From assembly GCF_900177625.1 (NCBI RefSeq), contig NZ_FXAU01000007.1:62729-126728 (forward strand): a DNA stretch of 64,000 nucleotides. Reading direction: 5' to 3'. Shown piece after piece: positions 17,739-26,208 of the stretch (its first letter is position 1; each line of letters opens with the position of its first letter). Under the pieces are notes generated by a model. It made no database searches and was not told the origin of the DNA. It was given only the letters and a program-made list of their open reading frames with translations. This stretch comes from Sphingobacterium psychroaquaticum. Lineage in GTDB: Bacteria; Bacteroidota; Bacteroidia; Sphingobacteriales; Sphingobacteriaceae. The position numbers and the translations under genes are program-made.

Positions 17739-18862
17739 TGTTGGGTAATAATCTTTATATCGTCAACGGTCAGTTTGCTGCCTACAGCTCCCAAAAATTG
17801 ATCGCCATATTTGGAAGAGGACATCACAATGGCAAGGTTGTAATCCATGTTAAATACGAGCCGCTCATTGAAGGCTGCTTTATATTGGAAAGGTACTCGG
17901 AAGTGCACAAAGCCTGTTCCTTCTGTCTTGCTTCCATTTTCTAAACGGGCAATAGCTACAATGCTTTTATGTGTTAGAATATCGCCACCATTTAGGTAGG
18001 TTCTGCCTTTTTCTGTCGCGGCAAGCTCTTCCCGGTTGTACAGGACGGCATATATGTCGCAAGAGTCTGCCATGTTAACCTCTTTCATGTTTTTGTCCGT
18101 AACCTTTGGCCCAGGGCTGTATTTATAGTAGCCTTCTAAGGCGAGCGGAATTCTATTGTATGGTAAGCCAAAACGGGTAGCGTTCAGTGGGTCCAATAAT
18201 GCAGAATTGGTGTTGAATGAACCGATAAACAGATTTCCTGCAGCAATAGGTTTTCCAAACATAGCACCCAGAGCTCCCGTTAACTTCGTCTCTAGTAACG
18301 CGGCCGAAGTGCCACTTCTTTTATCTGTTGTTGTGAATGTTGTAGGGTATTGTTCCGGATTGTTAAGCCCTGTTTGACTGATAGCAAATCCACCATTTCC
18401 TGATGCCCAGTTGTCGAATGTTTTACCGTTCACAACATCTACAAAAATAGTGTAGTGTTTGGCGGCATCAATGATGTAATTGTCAAATGCAAATTCATTG
18501 GGTATCGTGCTCTCCGAAAGCTCAATGACTTGCACCGTGTATTGTTTGTTAAACTGACCATCTTGAGAGGTTACTGTATAGGTGATGGGCGCAGAGAAAT
18601 CTTGCTCGCTACCTGCTGCAGGGCTGACTTTAGCTCCTTCTGTCGTTTTAAAATCAAATTTGAATTTAGTTACATCATAGATGTTCGGAGAAACATAAAG
18701 TACAATGGTGTTGTTTCCAATGATGGGTGTCATGGGGGTTGTGGAAGGATCGATAACCACCTGGGTGATGTCTGCCTCCATATTCTGTGCTTCATCCTTG
18801 ATACAGCTGCTGAGAAACAGTACCGTTAGTAGGATTAAAAAAAAGGGTCGTAGTTTTAGCAT
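17735..18862 (-). CDS. PCMD-domain lipoprotein
   Basis: A 375-residue protein with a lipoprotein signal (LTVLFLSSCIKDE). The N-terminal third has an Ig-like fold suggested by FKFDFKTTEGAKVSPAAGS and DGQFNKQYTVQVIE. The C-terminal two thirds match the PCMD (putative carbohydrate metabolism) domain: FDNWASGNGGFAIS, then AALLETK, a 'GNLFIGSF' block, and the end LTVDDIKIITQQ. The domain occurs in Bacteroidota surface proteins and is thought to bind carbohydrate. It is coupled to the downstream barrel protein by a 4-bp overlap. The role is inferred from the domain only. Confidence 0.75.
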   Translation of the reverse strand: MLKLRPFFLILLTVLFLSSCIKDEAQNMEADITQVVIDPSTTPMTPIIGNNTIVLYVSPNIYDVTKFKFDFKTTEGAKVSPAAGSEQDFSAPITYTVTSQDGQFNKQYTVQVIELSESTIPNEFAFDNYIIDAAKHYTIFVDVVNGKTFDNWASGNGGFAISQTGLNNPEQYPTTFTTTDKRSGTSAALLETKLTGALGAMFGKPIAAGNLFIGSFNTNSALLDPLNATRFGLPYNRIPLALEGYYKYSPGPKVTDKNMKEVNMADSCDIYAVLYNREELAATEKGRTYLNGGDILTHKSIVAIARLENGSKTEGTGFVHFRVPFQYKAAFNERLVFNMDYNLAIVMSSSKYGDQFLGAVGSKLTVDDIKIITQQ

Positions 18863-19149
18863 ACGTATTTGTGTTTTATGAGGCCATTAGAATTATGCCT
18901 AAATGTTTGTGGTGCGAATATCGCGCCATTTTTTGGATTTTTTGTCTTTTGAATGATAAGAAATTAGGTTTTTTGTTTTGGCTTTTGTGATAAATCCTTT
19001 GGGTCAGGGATTTTGTTGTTGTTTATAATTCGTAGGTTAGTGCTTCTTTGTTATTAGAAGGCCGTTTTTCGGACAGAACTAAACGCTCTATATTGAGTTA
19101 AATGAAGCTAAGCGTTTATTCTGAGGCTGTTAAAATGTGTTAAAACAAG
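18863..19149. other. Divergent intergenic region, no gene seen
   Basis: About 290 bp between the start of the PCMD lipoprotein gene (minus) and the histidine kinase promoter (plus). It is AT-rich with many TTTTG runs, and contains a small GGCCGTTTTTCGGAC hairpin near 19061. No convincing ORF, tRNA or terminator was found, and no clear TAnnTTTG on the minus strand. Confidence 0.5.
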
Positions 19150-19178
19150 TTTGTATACAAAGAGCATGGTTATTTTTG
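19150..19178 (+). promoter_or_regulatory. Promoter of the histidine kinase operon (leaderless type)
   Basis: TTTG (19150-19153), 17 bp, then TATTTTTG (19171-19178) is a full match to the Bacteroidota -33/-7 promoter. The ATG lies only 6 bp after it (19185), so the mRNA should have almost no 5' leader. Confidence 0.75.
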
Positions 19179-19184
19179 TAAAAA

Positions 19185-21038
19185 ATGAAGAAGCGTAGTA
19201 TAACACTGATCATATGGTTGATGTCCATTGCCCTTTTGGGGGTGATGGCTATGCAATATTATTTTGTACGTGAATCGTACAAGCAAAAGGGCCAGCTGTT
19301 CGATGAGGCCGTGAAAGCATCGTTGACTGCAGTGGCAGGCAAAATAGAGAAGCGTGAGATTTTTGAGTTTGCGCAAGAGCAGGAGCGATTGAGCCAGCAG
19401 AAATATAAGGCGGATCAAGAAAAGAGACAGCGAAAAGAAGAATTGTTAGCCGATCAGCTAAAGATTCAGGATAAAATTAAAAAACTTCAGATACAGCAGT
19501 TCGATTACCAACAACAGTATAAGGAGTTTGAAGACAACCTAAAAGGGCAGTATCCAAATGCCATCGCGGTAAATAATGCCTTTTATGAGACCTATATCAA
19601 GAGAAAGAGGTACCAGGACCTGATTGATTTCAACGTCGTGGAGAAGTATATTGGAGAGGGGTATTTTGATACCGGTATCGAACTTACTGCGAAGAAGCAG
19701 ATTCCGTTAATTCCGGCAAAGGATGACAGTACACGATTCATCATCCCGTATGTGCGCAATGGGCAGGTCGTGGCTATCCAAACGGCAACGTTAATGCCGA
19801 AGACCAATGCGAAAGTTGCCTTTGAGTTACATGCATTAGAGCAACAGCTTGGATCGTTGAACGAGCGACAGTTTGCGGGAGCGGAAAATCTTTTTGATAC
19901 CTTAGCAATTATTGGAGGGAAAAGCCGAGATATTTTAAAAGATGTAGAATTTGGAATGGAATTGGCGAAACGCCCATTCCGGGAAAGAATAAATATTGAG
20001 TTTCTGAAGAACGAGTTAGAGATAGAACTGGCAAAAAGAGATATTCATGCGCCATTTAATATTGAAGTTCGTGATAACCAGCTTGCGATAATTTACGAAA
20101 CGGTGCACAGTAAATATCCGAAGAACGATAAACGAAATGCCCGTTATAGCACCAAGCTGTTTGAGAACGATTTGGGGAGCTCACCCGGTTTGTTTTCGGT
20201 ATATTTCCCCAATAAGTCATCTGTTATCCGGGATACCATGAGTTATCTCATGGTGCCGATGGTTGCGTTATTAGGTTTGTTGATTGGTGCGTTTGCTTAT
20301 ACATTGAGCATTATTTTCCGACAGAAGAAGATATCGGAAATGAAAACCGATTTTATGAATAACATGACGCATGAGTTCAAGACGCCAGTAGCAACTATTA
20401 TGATTGCAAGTGAGTCATTGCGGGATCCGGAGATTGCTTCGGATGAAAGACGGGTAAACCGGTTGGCGAATATCATTTACGAAGAGAATGTTCGCTTGGG
20501 GAATCATATAGAACGGGTGCTTAATATTGCCCGGTTGGAGAAGGAAAACCTGAAAATTGAATCGGTTAATGTGCATGTTAACTCGGTGGTTGAAGGCGTG
20601 TTGGATAGTATGAACCTGCAATTGCAAAAGGCGGGTGGTACCTTGCAAACGGAGATGTTGGCAACCGATGACCTCGTGATAGGTGATGAATTGCATCTGT
20701 CCAATGTATTTTTTAACTTAGTTGACAACGCTATAAAATACAGTAGTGATAAACCTGAAATTACTGTCAGAACTGAAAATGTGAAGAATAGCATTGTGAT
20801 AACCGTTGCCGATAAAGGGATGGGTATGACAAAGGACCAGAAAGAAAAGATTTTTGACCAGTTTTACCGTATCCCGACAGGGAATGTGCATAATGTGAAA
20901 GGATTTGGTTTGGGGCTTAGTTATGTCAACGACATCGTAAAACGATTGAACGGTAAAATACAGGTAAAGAGTGAAAAAGAGAAAGGCACGGTGTTTGAAC
21001 TTTCTTTTCCGTTGAAAAACGAGAAACTTGATTATTAA
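19185..21038 (+). CDS. Sensor histidine kinase
   Basis: A 617-residue membrane kinase. The first membrane segment is at about residues 7-27. A long sensor region follows, starting with a Lys/Glu/Gln-rich coiled coil (about 60-130), and the second membrane segment is at about 350-375 (LMVPMVALLGLLIGAFAY). The HisKA box is MTHEFKTPVATI with the phospho-accepting His near residue 396. The ATPase domain shows NLVDNAIKYS, DKGMGMTKDQ and GFGLGLSYV. It phosphorylates the response regulator encoded 19 bp downstream, and the pair resembles the RprX/RprY type of Bacteroides. The signal is unknown. A canonical promoter sits directly upstream. Confidence 0.93.
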   Translation: MKKRSITLIIWLMSIALLGVMAMQYYFVRESYKQKGQLFDEAVKASLTAVAGKIEKREIFEFAQEQERLSQQKYKADQEKRQRKEELLADQLKIQDKIKKLQIQQFDYQQQYKEFEDNLKGQYPNAIAVNNAFYETYIKRKRYQDLIDFNVVEKYIGEGYFDTGIELTAKKQIPLIPAKDDSTRFIIPYVRNGQVVAIQTATLMPKTNAKVAFELHALEQQLGSLNERQFAGAENLFDTLAIIGGKSRDILKDVEFGMELAKRPFRERINIEFLKNELEIELAKRDIHAPFNIEVRDNQLAIIYETVHSKYPKNDKRNARYSTKLFENDLGSSPGLFSVYFPNKSSVIRDTMSYLMVPMVALLGLLIGAFAYTLSIIFRQKKISEMKTDFMNNMTHEFKTPVATIMIASESLRDPEIASDERRVNRLANIIYEENVRLGNHIERVLNIARLEKENLKIESVNVHVNSVVEGVLDSMNLQLQKAGGTLQTEMLATDDLVIGDELHLSNVFFNLVDNAIKYSSDKPEITVRTENVKNSIVITVADKGMGMTKDQKEKIFDQFYRIPTGNVHNVKGFGLGLSYVNDIVKRLNGKIQVKSEKEKGTVFELSFPLKNEKLDY

Positions 21039-21057
21039 ACTTACATAGCTTCATTAT

Positions 21058-21744
21058 ATGCAAAAGATATTATTAGCTGAAGATGACCCGAATTTAGGCG
21101 AACTTTTAAAAGACTATTTAGAGTTAAAAGGAAAGTTCGACGTGACATTATGCCAAGATGGGGAAGAAGCATTGAACGCTTTCCGAAAAGATACGTTTGA
21201 CCTCTGCATTTTGGATGTTATGATGCCTAAAAAAGATGGATTTACCTTAGGCAAGGATATTCGTAAGGTAGACAAAACTGTTCCTATAATCTATGCGACA
21301 GCAAAAGGGATGATGGAGGATAAAACACAGGCCTTCGAGCTTGGAGGAGATGATTATATCACCAAACCTTTTCGCGTAGAGGAGTTGTTACTTCGTATTA
21401 ATGCGTTGTTGAAGCGATCAGCGAAAGATACCGATGAGCAAGTCGTGGATAAGTTTGAAATAGGTAATTATTTCTTCGATTACACCAGTCAGATTATTTC
21501 ATATAAAGGTCAGCAGCAAAAGTTGTCTACCAAAGAAGCTGAACTGTTACGGCTGTTGTGTTTGAATAAAAATGATGTCTTGACACGAGAAGAAGCACTG
21601 GTTAAGATCTGGCATGATGATAATTATTTTACGGGACGGAGTATGGATGTATTTCTAAGTAAACTCCGTAAATACCTGAAGGAAGATCCTAGTGTAGAGA
21701 TTGTAAATGTGCACGGGAAAGGGTATAAGCTTTTGGTAAGTTAA
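21058..21744 (+). CDS. OmpR/PhoB-family response regulator
   Basis: A 228-residue two-domain regulator. The receiver domain has the acidic pair EDD at residues 8-10, the phospho-accepting Asp at 53 (CILDVMMPK), and Lys at about 103 (DDYITKPF). The C-terminal winged helix (about 130-228) shows LSTKEAELLRLL and the wing VNVHGKGYKLLV. It is the partner of the kinase just upstream and binds DNA when phosphorylated. Its target genes cannot be read from this window. Confidence 0.95.
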   Translation: MQKILLAEDDPNLGELLKDYLELKGKFDVTLCQDGEEALNAFRKDTFDLCILDVMMPKKDGFTLGKDIRKVDKTVPIIYATAKGMMEDKTQAFELGGDDYITKPFRVEELLLRINALLKRSAKDTDEQVVDKFEIGNYFFDYTSQIISYKGQQQKLSTKEAELLRLLCLNKNDVLTREEALVKIWHDDNYFTGRSMDVFLSKLRKYLKEDPSVEIVNVHGKGYKLLVS

Positions 21745-21754
21745 AGAATTTATC

Positions 21755-21890
21755 TCTATAAAGGAGGTACTGGCGTGAGCTTGTAGCGCGTGTCCGTTAC
21801 TAAAAAAACACGAGTTGAAAACCGGCCTACCGCGGGCAAGCTAGCAAGGGCGTTAAGGAATTTATTAGGGGGCAATCGCCCCCTAATTTT
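21755..21890 (+). ncRNA. Candidate structured RNA or 3'-UTR element ending in a terminator
   Basis: A G+C-richer stretch between the response regulator and the terminator at 21865. It begins with AAAGGAGGT (21760-21768), a strong match to the anti-Shine-Dalgarno complement, which is rare in this phylum. AGCTTG..CGCG (21778-21790) can pair with CGCG..CAAGCT (21831-21842), closing a 40-base domain. It could be a small RNA or a processed 3' UTR. No known RNA family was recognised, and the coding potential is poor. Confidence 0.3.
21865..21890 (+). terminator. Rho-independent terminator after the two-component operon
   Basis: TTAGGGGGC (21865-21873) pairs perfectly with GCCCCCTAA (21878-21886) around a 4-base loop, followed by TTTTATTATTTT. 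It also separates the operon from the convergent exonuclease III gene, whose stop is 2 bp beyond. Confidence 0.9.
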
Positions 21891-21891
21891 A

Positions 21892-22656
21892 TTATTTTAT
21901 TTCAACAATCGTCGGGCAGTGGTCAGAGTGTACAGCGAGCGGACGAATGCTACTCGCGACGATACGATCCCGAAGCGGTTCCGAAACCATGTTGTAGTCA
22001 ATCCGCCAGCCTAGATTTTTAGCCCTAGCTCCGGCCCTATAACTCCACCAGGTATACTGATGAGGGTCTGGGTTTAAGTGTCGAAAAGAATCTATAAAAC
22101 CAGAATTGATAAAATTTTCCATCCATTCACGCTCAGCTGGCAAGAAACCAGAACTGTTCGCATTAGATTTGGGGTTATGGATGTCAATCGGTCGATGACA
22201 AATATTATAATCTCCCGAGACCACCAGATTTGGTTTTTCTAAACGAAGCTTTTCACTGTAGACCTGGAAATCATCTAAAAACTGATATTTGAAATCTTGA
22301 CGTACATCACCTGTCGTTCCTGAAGGAAAATAAGCACTGATAACCGAGATATCATCGAAATCAGCCCGTATTATCCGTCCTTCAAAATCATAGTCTTCAT
22401 GGCCGCAGCCATATTCGATATGCTTCGGGGTGATTTTGGTAAAGATAGCCGTTCCGCTATACCCTTTCTTTTGGGCAGGATACCAGTAATGTTCGTAGCC
22501 CATCTCTTCGAGTAGCGTTATTTCAGGAACTTGATCGGGGGGTGCTTTGATCTCTTGGAGGCAAACTACATCTGGGTTTTCTTCTTTTAGCCAACCCAGC
22601 CAATCTTTCTTTAGTGCCGCACGTATGCCATTCACGTTGTACGATACAATCTTCAT
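21892..22656 (-). CDS. xthA: Exodeoxyribonuclease III
   Basis: A 254-residue AP endonuclease/3'-5' exonuclease of normal length. Motifs of the exonuclease-endonuclease-phosphatase fold: MKIVSYNVNGIRAA (Asn), CLQEIKA (metal-binding Glu), SGDYNICH (Asp and Asn) and the C-terminal HSDHCPTIVEI (catalytic Asp-His). It cuts the DNA backbone at abasic sites in base excision repair. It is the last gene of a minus-strand group (phosphatase, unknown protein, cyclophilin, exonuclease III) with 3-bp gaps between the last three. Confidence 0.95.
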   Translation of the reverse strand: MKIVSYNVNGIRAALKKDWLGWLKEENPDVVCLQEIKAPPDQVPEITLLEEMGYEHYWYPAQKKGYSGTAIFTKITPKHIEYGCGHEDYDFEGRIIRADFDDISVISAYFPSGTTGDVRQDFKYQFLDDFQVYSEKLRLEKPNLVVSGDYNICHRPIDIHNPKSNANSSGFLPAEREWMENFINSGFIDSFRHLNPDPHQYTWWSYRAGARAKNLGWRIDYNMVSEPLRDRIVASSIRPLAVHSDHCPTIVEIK

Positions 22657-22659
22657 AGA

Positions 22660-23433
22660 TTAATAATACTTAGAGGAAAACATGTCTCCTAACTTGGTGA
22701 AAAATCCTGTTTTAGGTTTTAGGCCTGCTGCCTCACGCTCGAGATTTAGTGCTTCACGACGAGTTAAAAGTTTCATCGACATATGTACATCCTCTACAGG
22801 ACGATCTTTGCTGTCGGTTTTCACCACTGCAATCGCATCAACCGTAGGGATACCACGAAGCAATTCGCCAAAAACGGTGTAATTACCATCTAAATGTGGT
22901 GTGCCGCCAATCGTTGTATAGGCAGCTCGTTGCGCGGCAGAGAATTTCTTGCCTTGCATCCGAAGTGTCTCGAGTGAATCCAACCCAGCTTCGGTGAACT
23001 TCTTGCCCTGAACCAAGTAAAATTGAGATGCAGAAGATTCTTTTGCAGGGTTGTTGTCGCGCGCAGCACCAATTGTTCCTTTCTTATGGAACAGTCCTTC
23101 CTGGATTTCTGACATGATTTTATATTCCGGGCCACCATTGCCAAGTTCTTGCTTTGGAGCAGCATTGCGGGAGTCCGGATCCCCACCTTGTACCATGAAG
23201 TTATTGATAACACGGTGGAACAACAAATTGTCGTAATACCCTGTTTTTACCAACTTCACGAAGTTGTCTCGGTGTTTTGGTGTCTCATTATACAGTTTTA
23301 GTAAACATTCTCCCTTGTCTGTTTTGATCAGTACATAGTGGTTTAGAGGGGTCTTTGCAAAAAGCGCTGTGCATATAAAGAAGCTACATGCCAATAGCAC
23401 CAAAGACTTCAGATTTTTGTTCTTTTTCATCAT
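22660..23433 (-). CDS. Secreted cyclophilin-type peptidyl-prolyl isomerase
   Basis: A 257-residue protein; the first two codons are both ATG. A signal peptide (LVLLACSFFICTALFAK) directs it to the periplasm; a Cys in the hydrophobic core is not a good lipobox. The cyclophilin domain spans about residues 30-225, with LLFHRVINNFMVQGGDP, ASQFYLVQG and LDGNYTVFGELL being the conserved catalytic and core blocks. It speeds cis-trans isomerisation at prolines during folding of exported proteins. A tail rich in charged residues follows. It is grouped with its neighbours by very short gaps. Confidence 0.93.
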   Translation of the reverse strand: MMKKNKNLKSLVLLACSFFICTALFAKTPLNHYVLIKTDKGECLLKLYNETPKHRDNFVKLVKTGYYDNLLFHRVINNFMVQGGDPDSRNAAPKQELGNGGPEYKIMSEIQEGLFHKKGTIGAARDNNPAKESSASQFYLVQGKKFTEAGLDSLETLRMQGKKFSAAQRAAYTTIGGTPHLDGNYTVFGELLRGIPTVDAIAVVKTDSKDRPVEDVHMSMKLLTRREALNLEREAAGLKPKTGFFTKLGDMFSSKYY

Positions 23434-23436
23434 GAG

Positions 23437-23787
23437 TTAAGCAAATGTATAGATGCCGTCAAAATAATCAATGATCAATGATTTCATGATCATTTCTTGT
23501 TCTAAGAGCGTATAGTTCGGGATTGGTTTTGCGAGCTCCCAGTGTGGCCAACCCTCTTCGTCGAGACCTTTGAGTTCATAAAAACCCATTGCACTGAAAA
23601 GACGACAAGTTGCAATGTGCATAAGTTCCTCTTTTTGACGTTTAGAGAAGGTCTGTGGTCCTTTTCCAAGCTCTTGTACGCCAATTAAGAACAACATTAC
23701 TTTGATGTCGGGCGTTTCTGTATCGAAGTCCTGCGAAACCGCCTTTTGCAGTTCGGACCATTTTTTATTTATTTCTGATGCTTTCAT
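23437..23787 (-). CDS. Conserved hypothetical protein
   Basis: A 116-residue soluble protein with no signal peptide and no domain that I recognise. It is acidic-helical with conserved-looking aromatic blocks such as FLIGVQELGKGPQTFSKRQK and DEEGWPHWELAKPIP. Its placement between the low-molecular-weight phosphatase gene (23 bp upstream) and the cyclophilin gene (3 bp downstream) shows it to be a real, co-transcribed gene. The function is unknown. Confidence 0.75.
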   Translation of the reverse strand: MKASEINKKWSELQKAVSQDFDTETPDIKVMLFLIGVQELGKGPQTFSKRQKEELMHIATCRLFSAMGFYELKGLDEEGWPHWELAKPIPNYTLLEQEMIMKSLIIDYFDGIYTFA

Positions 23788-23810
23788 ATTTATCTATAAA
23801 AGCAAACTTA

Positions 23811-24242
23811 CTAAAATCGAACAACAATTTCTTCGCACCGGTCTGCAATAAGCCGATAAACGGGTTCAAAAAGGTTATCATCGTAGTATGGGTCAGGAAC
23901 CTCTCCCTCCGTTAAGAATAGTTGCACCTTCGCCTTGTCAGCTACATTTCTCGCTTGAGCTAATACGTCGCGAAGATTATTGCGATCCATCACTAAGATT
24001 TGATCAAACTGATCAAAAAGATGAGGTTCAAACCATTGGGCACGTTGTGTGGAGATGTCGATGCCATATTTTTGGGCTACCGCTATAGACCGTCGATCCG
24101 GAGCTTGGCCGATATGCCAGTCGCCGGTGCCTGCAGAGTCTACTTCCCAAGGAAGACCCTTCTGCGTCGCATAGTGTTGTAATACGCCATGCGCCAAAGG
24201 CGAACGGCAAATGTTGCCTAGACAAACCATGAGTATCTTCAT
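23811..24242 (-). CDS. Low-molecular-weight protein-tyrosine phosphatase
   Basis: About 143 residues from the ATG at 24242, which puts the P-loop CLGNICRSP at the N-terminus, as in all members of this family (Cys nucleophile, Arg for phosphate binding). The general-acid Asp is in VPDPYYDD near residue 115-120. It removes phosphate from tyrosine in proteins; in bacteria it often opposes tyrosine kinases of polysaccharide export. The open frame extends ten codons upstream to 24272, but that part is not family-like. It is divergent from the XpaC-like gene. Confidence 0.92.
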   Translation of the reverse strand: MKILMVCLGNICRSPLAHGVLQHYATQKGLPWEVDSAGTGDWHIGQAPDRRSIAVAQKYGIDISTQRAQWFEPHLFDQFDQILVMDRNNLRDVLAQARNVADKAKVQLFLTEGEVPDPYYDDNLFEPVYRLIADRCEEIVVRF

Positions 24243-24303
24243 GAAGGCGAAGATACTAGGAAAGTGGCGCATTCACATTCAAAAAAAATATTTAAATTGC
24301 AAC

Positions 24304-25089
24304 ATGGGATTTGCCACAAAAAAAACCAAGCGTTGGGAATTACAGCAGCTCACATGGACTTTTGTCTCTATCGTGATGTTTATTCCATTGCCCGTGCACT
24401 TATTTCTGTTTGTGATGTTAGCACAAGCAAAGAAGAGTAAGATTAAGTCTTGGTATGCGACCGCTATCGCTTTTATGTTATTGGAATTCGCATTGTTCGC
24501 CTCCTTTATATATTTTGTTGGGGCTATGTCTCAAGGGTTATTGTTGACATTTGGTGGATATGTGTCCGCTTATATTGTTGGAAATGGCTTGCTTCTAAAT
24601 CGCGCTAAGCCTTATTTGCAGCGGCTGGAGTTGGCTGAAATCCATCCTTTGCGCTGGATCCCTACAGCATCCTCTAGTGGGAAGCTCGAGTTAACAGAAG
24701 CTACGCTGGATACGCCGCAGGTTTTTATCGAACGCATGTTGTATTGGCGACGAGAAATTACAAATGTATCGATGCAGCGGGATATTGATAAGATTATTCA
24801 CCTCTTTCAGCTCCTGGAGAGTAAAGATAAGATTGAAGCAGATAAGTTTTTGGTGCGACATTCGACCGTTGTCAGTGTATTGATGAAATACGATGAGATT
24901 GAAAATTCGAAGTTGAAAAACGCTGTGACGACAGATTCGAAACGAAAATTAGAAGAGGTTCTTGCGCAAGCTGCTGTTGCTATTGAGCAAGAAGTTACCA
25001 ATCAGTTTAAAGCAGGGATTTTAGATGTCTCGGCAGAAACGGATGTATATATTCAAACATTAAAAAATAGAAACCTTTTAAAAGATTAA
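24304..25089 (+). CDS. XpaC-like membrane protein, partner of TelA
   Basis: About 261 residues from the ATG at 24304 (MGFATKKTKRWELQQ). Three hydrophobic segments lie in the first 100 residues (VSIVMFIPLPVHLFLFVML, ATAIAFMLLEFALFASFIYF, LLLTFGGYVSAYIVGNGLLL), followed by a long, charged helical cytoplasmic part. Architecture and position next to a TelA gene match the XpaC family (named for 5-bromo-4-chloroindolyl phosphate hydrolysis), as in the xpaC-yaaN pair of Bacillus. The molecular role is unknown. The frame is open upstream to 24211, overlapping the divergent phosphatase, but the later ATG is more plausible. Confidence 0.65.
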   Translation: MGFATKKTKRWELQQLTWTFVSIVMFIPLPVHLFLFVMLAQAKKSKIKSWYATAIAFMLLEFALFASFIYFVGAMSQGLLLTFGGYVSAYIVGNGLLLNRAKPYLQRLELAEIHPLRWIPTASSSGKLELTEATLDTPQVFIERMLYWRREITNVSMQRDIDKIIHLFQLLESKDKIEADKFLVRHSTVVSVLMKYDEIENSKLKNAVTTDSKRKLEEVLAQAAVAIEQEVTNQFKAGILDVSAETDVYIQTLKNRNLLKD

Positions 25090-25092
25090 ACT

Positions 25093-26196
25093 ATGGCCAA
25101 TTTGGAACTGACGGAGTTTGAAGATAATCAAGATAAAAAGAATAACCTTGCTGTAAATTTTACGGATGAGGAGAAATCCATTATCCAGCAGCATAAGGAT
25201 AAAATAGACCTGACTTCAGCCACCAATGTTATTCAGTTTGGTGTAGGGAGTCAATCCAAGGTGAGTAATTTTTCGAATGAGATATTAAAGCAGGTTCGGA
25301 CGAAAGATATGGGCGGGGCAGAAGATATTCTTTTGGGGCTGCGCTCTGATGTGAAGGCATTTGATGCGAACCTCAATAAGAAACCGCTTATTCCGTTTTT
25401 CGACAATATGAAAAAGAAATTGCAGCGTATGCGTACGGAATATCAATCAGTAGAAAAGAATATACATCAGATTGAGCTGAAGCTGGAAGGGCATTACAAA
25501 AGTCTCGCAAAAGATGTCAATATCTTTGATAAACTGTTTGTCGAAAATCAAAATTATTTTAAAGAATTGTCGCTCTACATTGCGGCAGGCGAAGAAAAAT
25601 TAAAAGAGGCACATGAGCAAACATTGCCTCAAATGAAGCGGGAAGCGGAGGAGTCTGGTGATCAGCACAAGATTCAAGCGTACAAAGATATGGAACAACA
25701 TGTGGTTCGTTTTGAACGGAAAGTGCATGACTTGAAGCTTACGCGTATGGTGGTGTTGCAAACGGCTCCGCAAATTCGATTGGTGCAAAACAATAGTTCG
25801 GCATTGATGGAAAAAATACAGTCCTCTTTGGTGAATACCATTCCGCTCTGGAAAAATCAAATGGTGTTGACACTCGGCATTGCACATTCGCAACGTGCGT
25901 TAGAAGCACAAAAGGCAGTGACCGATGCAACGAATGAGTTATTGCGTCGGAACTCGGAAATGCTGAAAGAATCCACGATCAACGTGGCGAAGGAAACCGA
26001 ACGCGGTATTGTGGATATTGAAACCATCAAAAAAGCAAACCAAGATATTGTTTCTACCATTGAGCAAGTGTTACAGATTCAGCGCGACGGTCGGGAGAAG
26101 CGGAAAGTCGTAGAGCAAGAGCTGTTGCAGGCGGAAAATGAGCTGAAAGATAATTTATTGAAATCTTCTAGTGAAGGTAATAAGTTGATAAACTAA
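25093..26196 (+). CDS. TelA/KlaA-family toxic anion resistance protein
   Basis: A 367-residue soluble, strongly helical protein matching the TelA family: LTSATNVIQFGVGSQSKVSNFSNEILKQVR at the N-terminus, AEDILLGLRSDV, and long heptad-like stretches up to the C-terminus. Named for tellurite resistance on plasmids, most chromosomal members have an unclear role, possibly at the membrane with XpaC. It begins 3 bp after the XpaC-like gene. NagA follows 12 bp downstream, so all three are probably one operon. I infer no tellurite function here. Confidence 0.85.
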   Translation: MANLELTEFEDNQDKKNNLAVNFTDEEKSIIQQHKDKIDLTSATNVIQFGVGSQSKVSNFSNEILKQVRTKDMGGAEDILLGLRSDVKAFDANLNKKPLIPFFDNMKKKLQRMRTEYQSVEKNIHQIELKLEGHYKSLAKDVNIFDKLFVENQNYFKELSLYIAAGEEKLKEAHEQTLPQMKREAEESGDQHKIQAYKDMEQHVVRFERKVHDLKLTRMVVLQTAPQIRLVQNNSSALMEKIQSSLVNTIPLWKNQMVLTLGIAHSQRALEAQKAVTDATNELLRRNSEMLKESTINVAKETERGIVDIETIKKANQDIVSTIEQVLQIQRDGREKRKVVEQELLQAENELKDNLLKSSSEGNKLIN

Positions 26197-26208
26197 TTGT
26201 TCGATCCG

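Noticed and set aside
21790..22014. 74-codon forward frame starting with a GTG after the response regulator
   Set aside because: It runs through the terminator hairpin and then antisense to exonuclease III, with no protein-like pattern after about residue 35.
24211..24303. Longer start of the XpaC-like protein
   Set aside because: The extension overlaps the divergent phosphatase gene and is not family-like; the ATG at 24304 directly precedes the conserved part.
25093..26196. Tellurite resistance function for the TelA-like gene
   Set aside because: Chromosomal members of the family generally lack such evidence, and no other tellurite genes are nearby.
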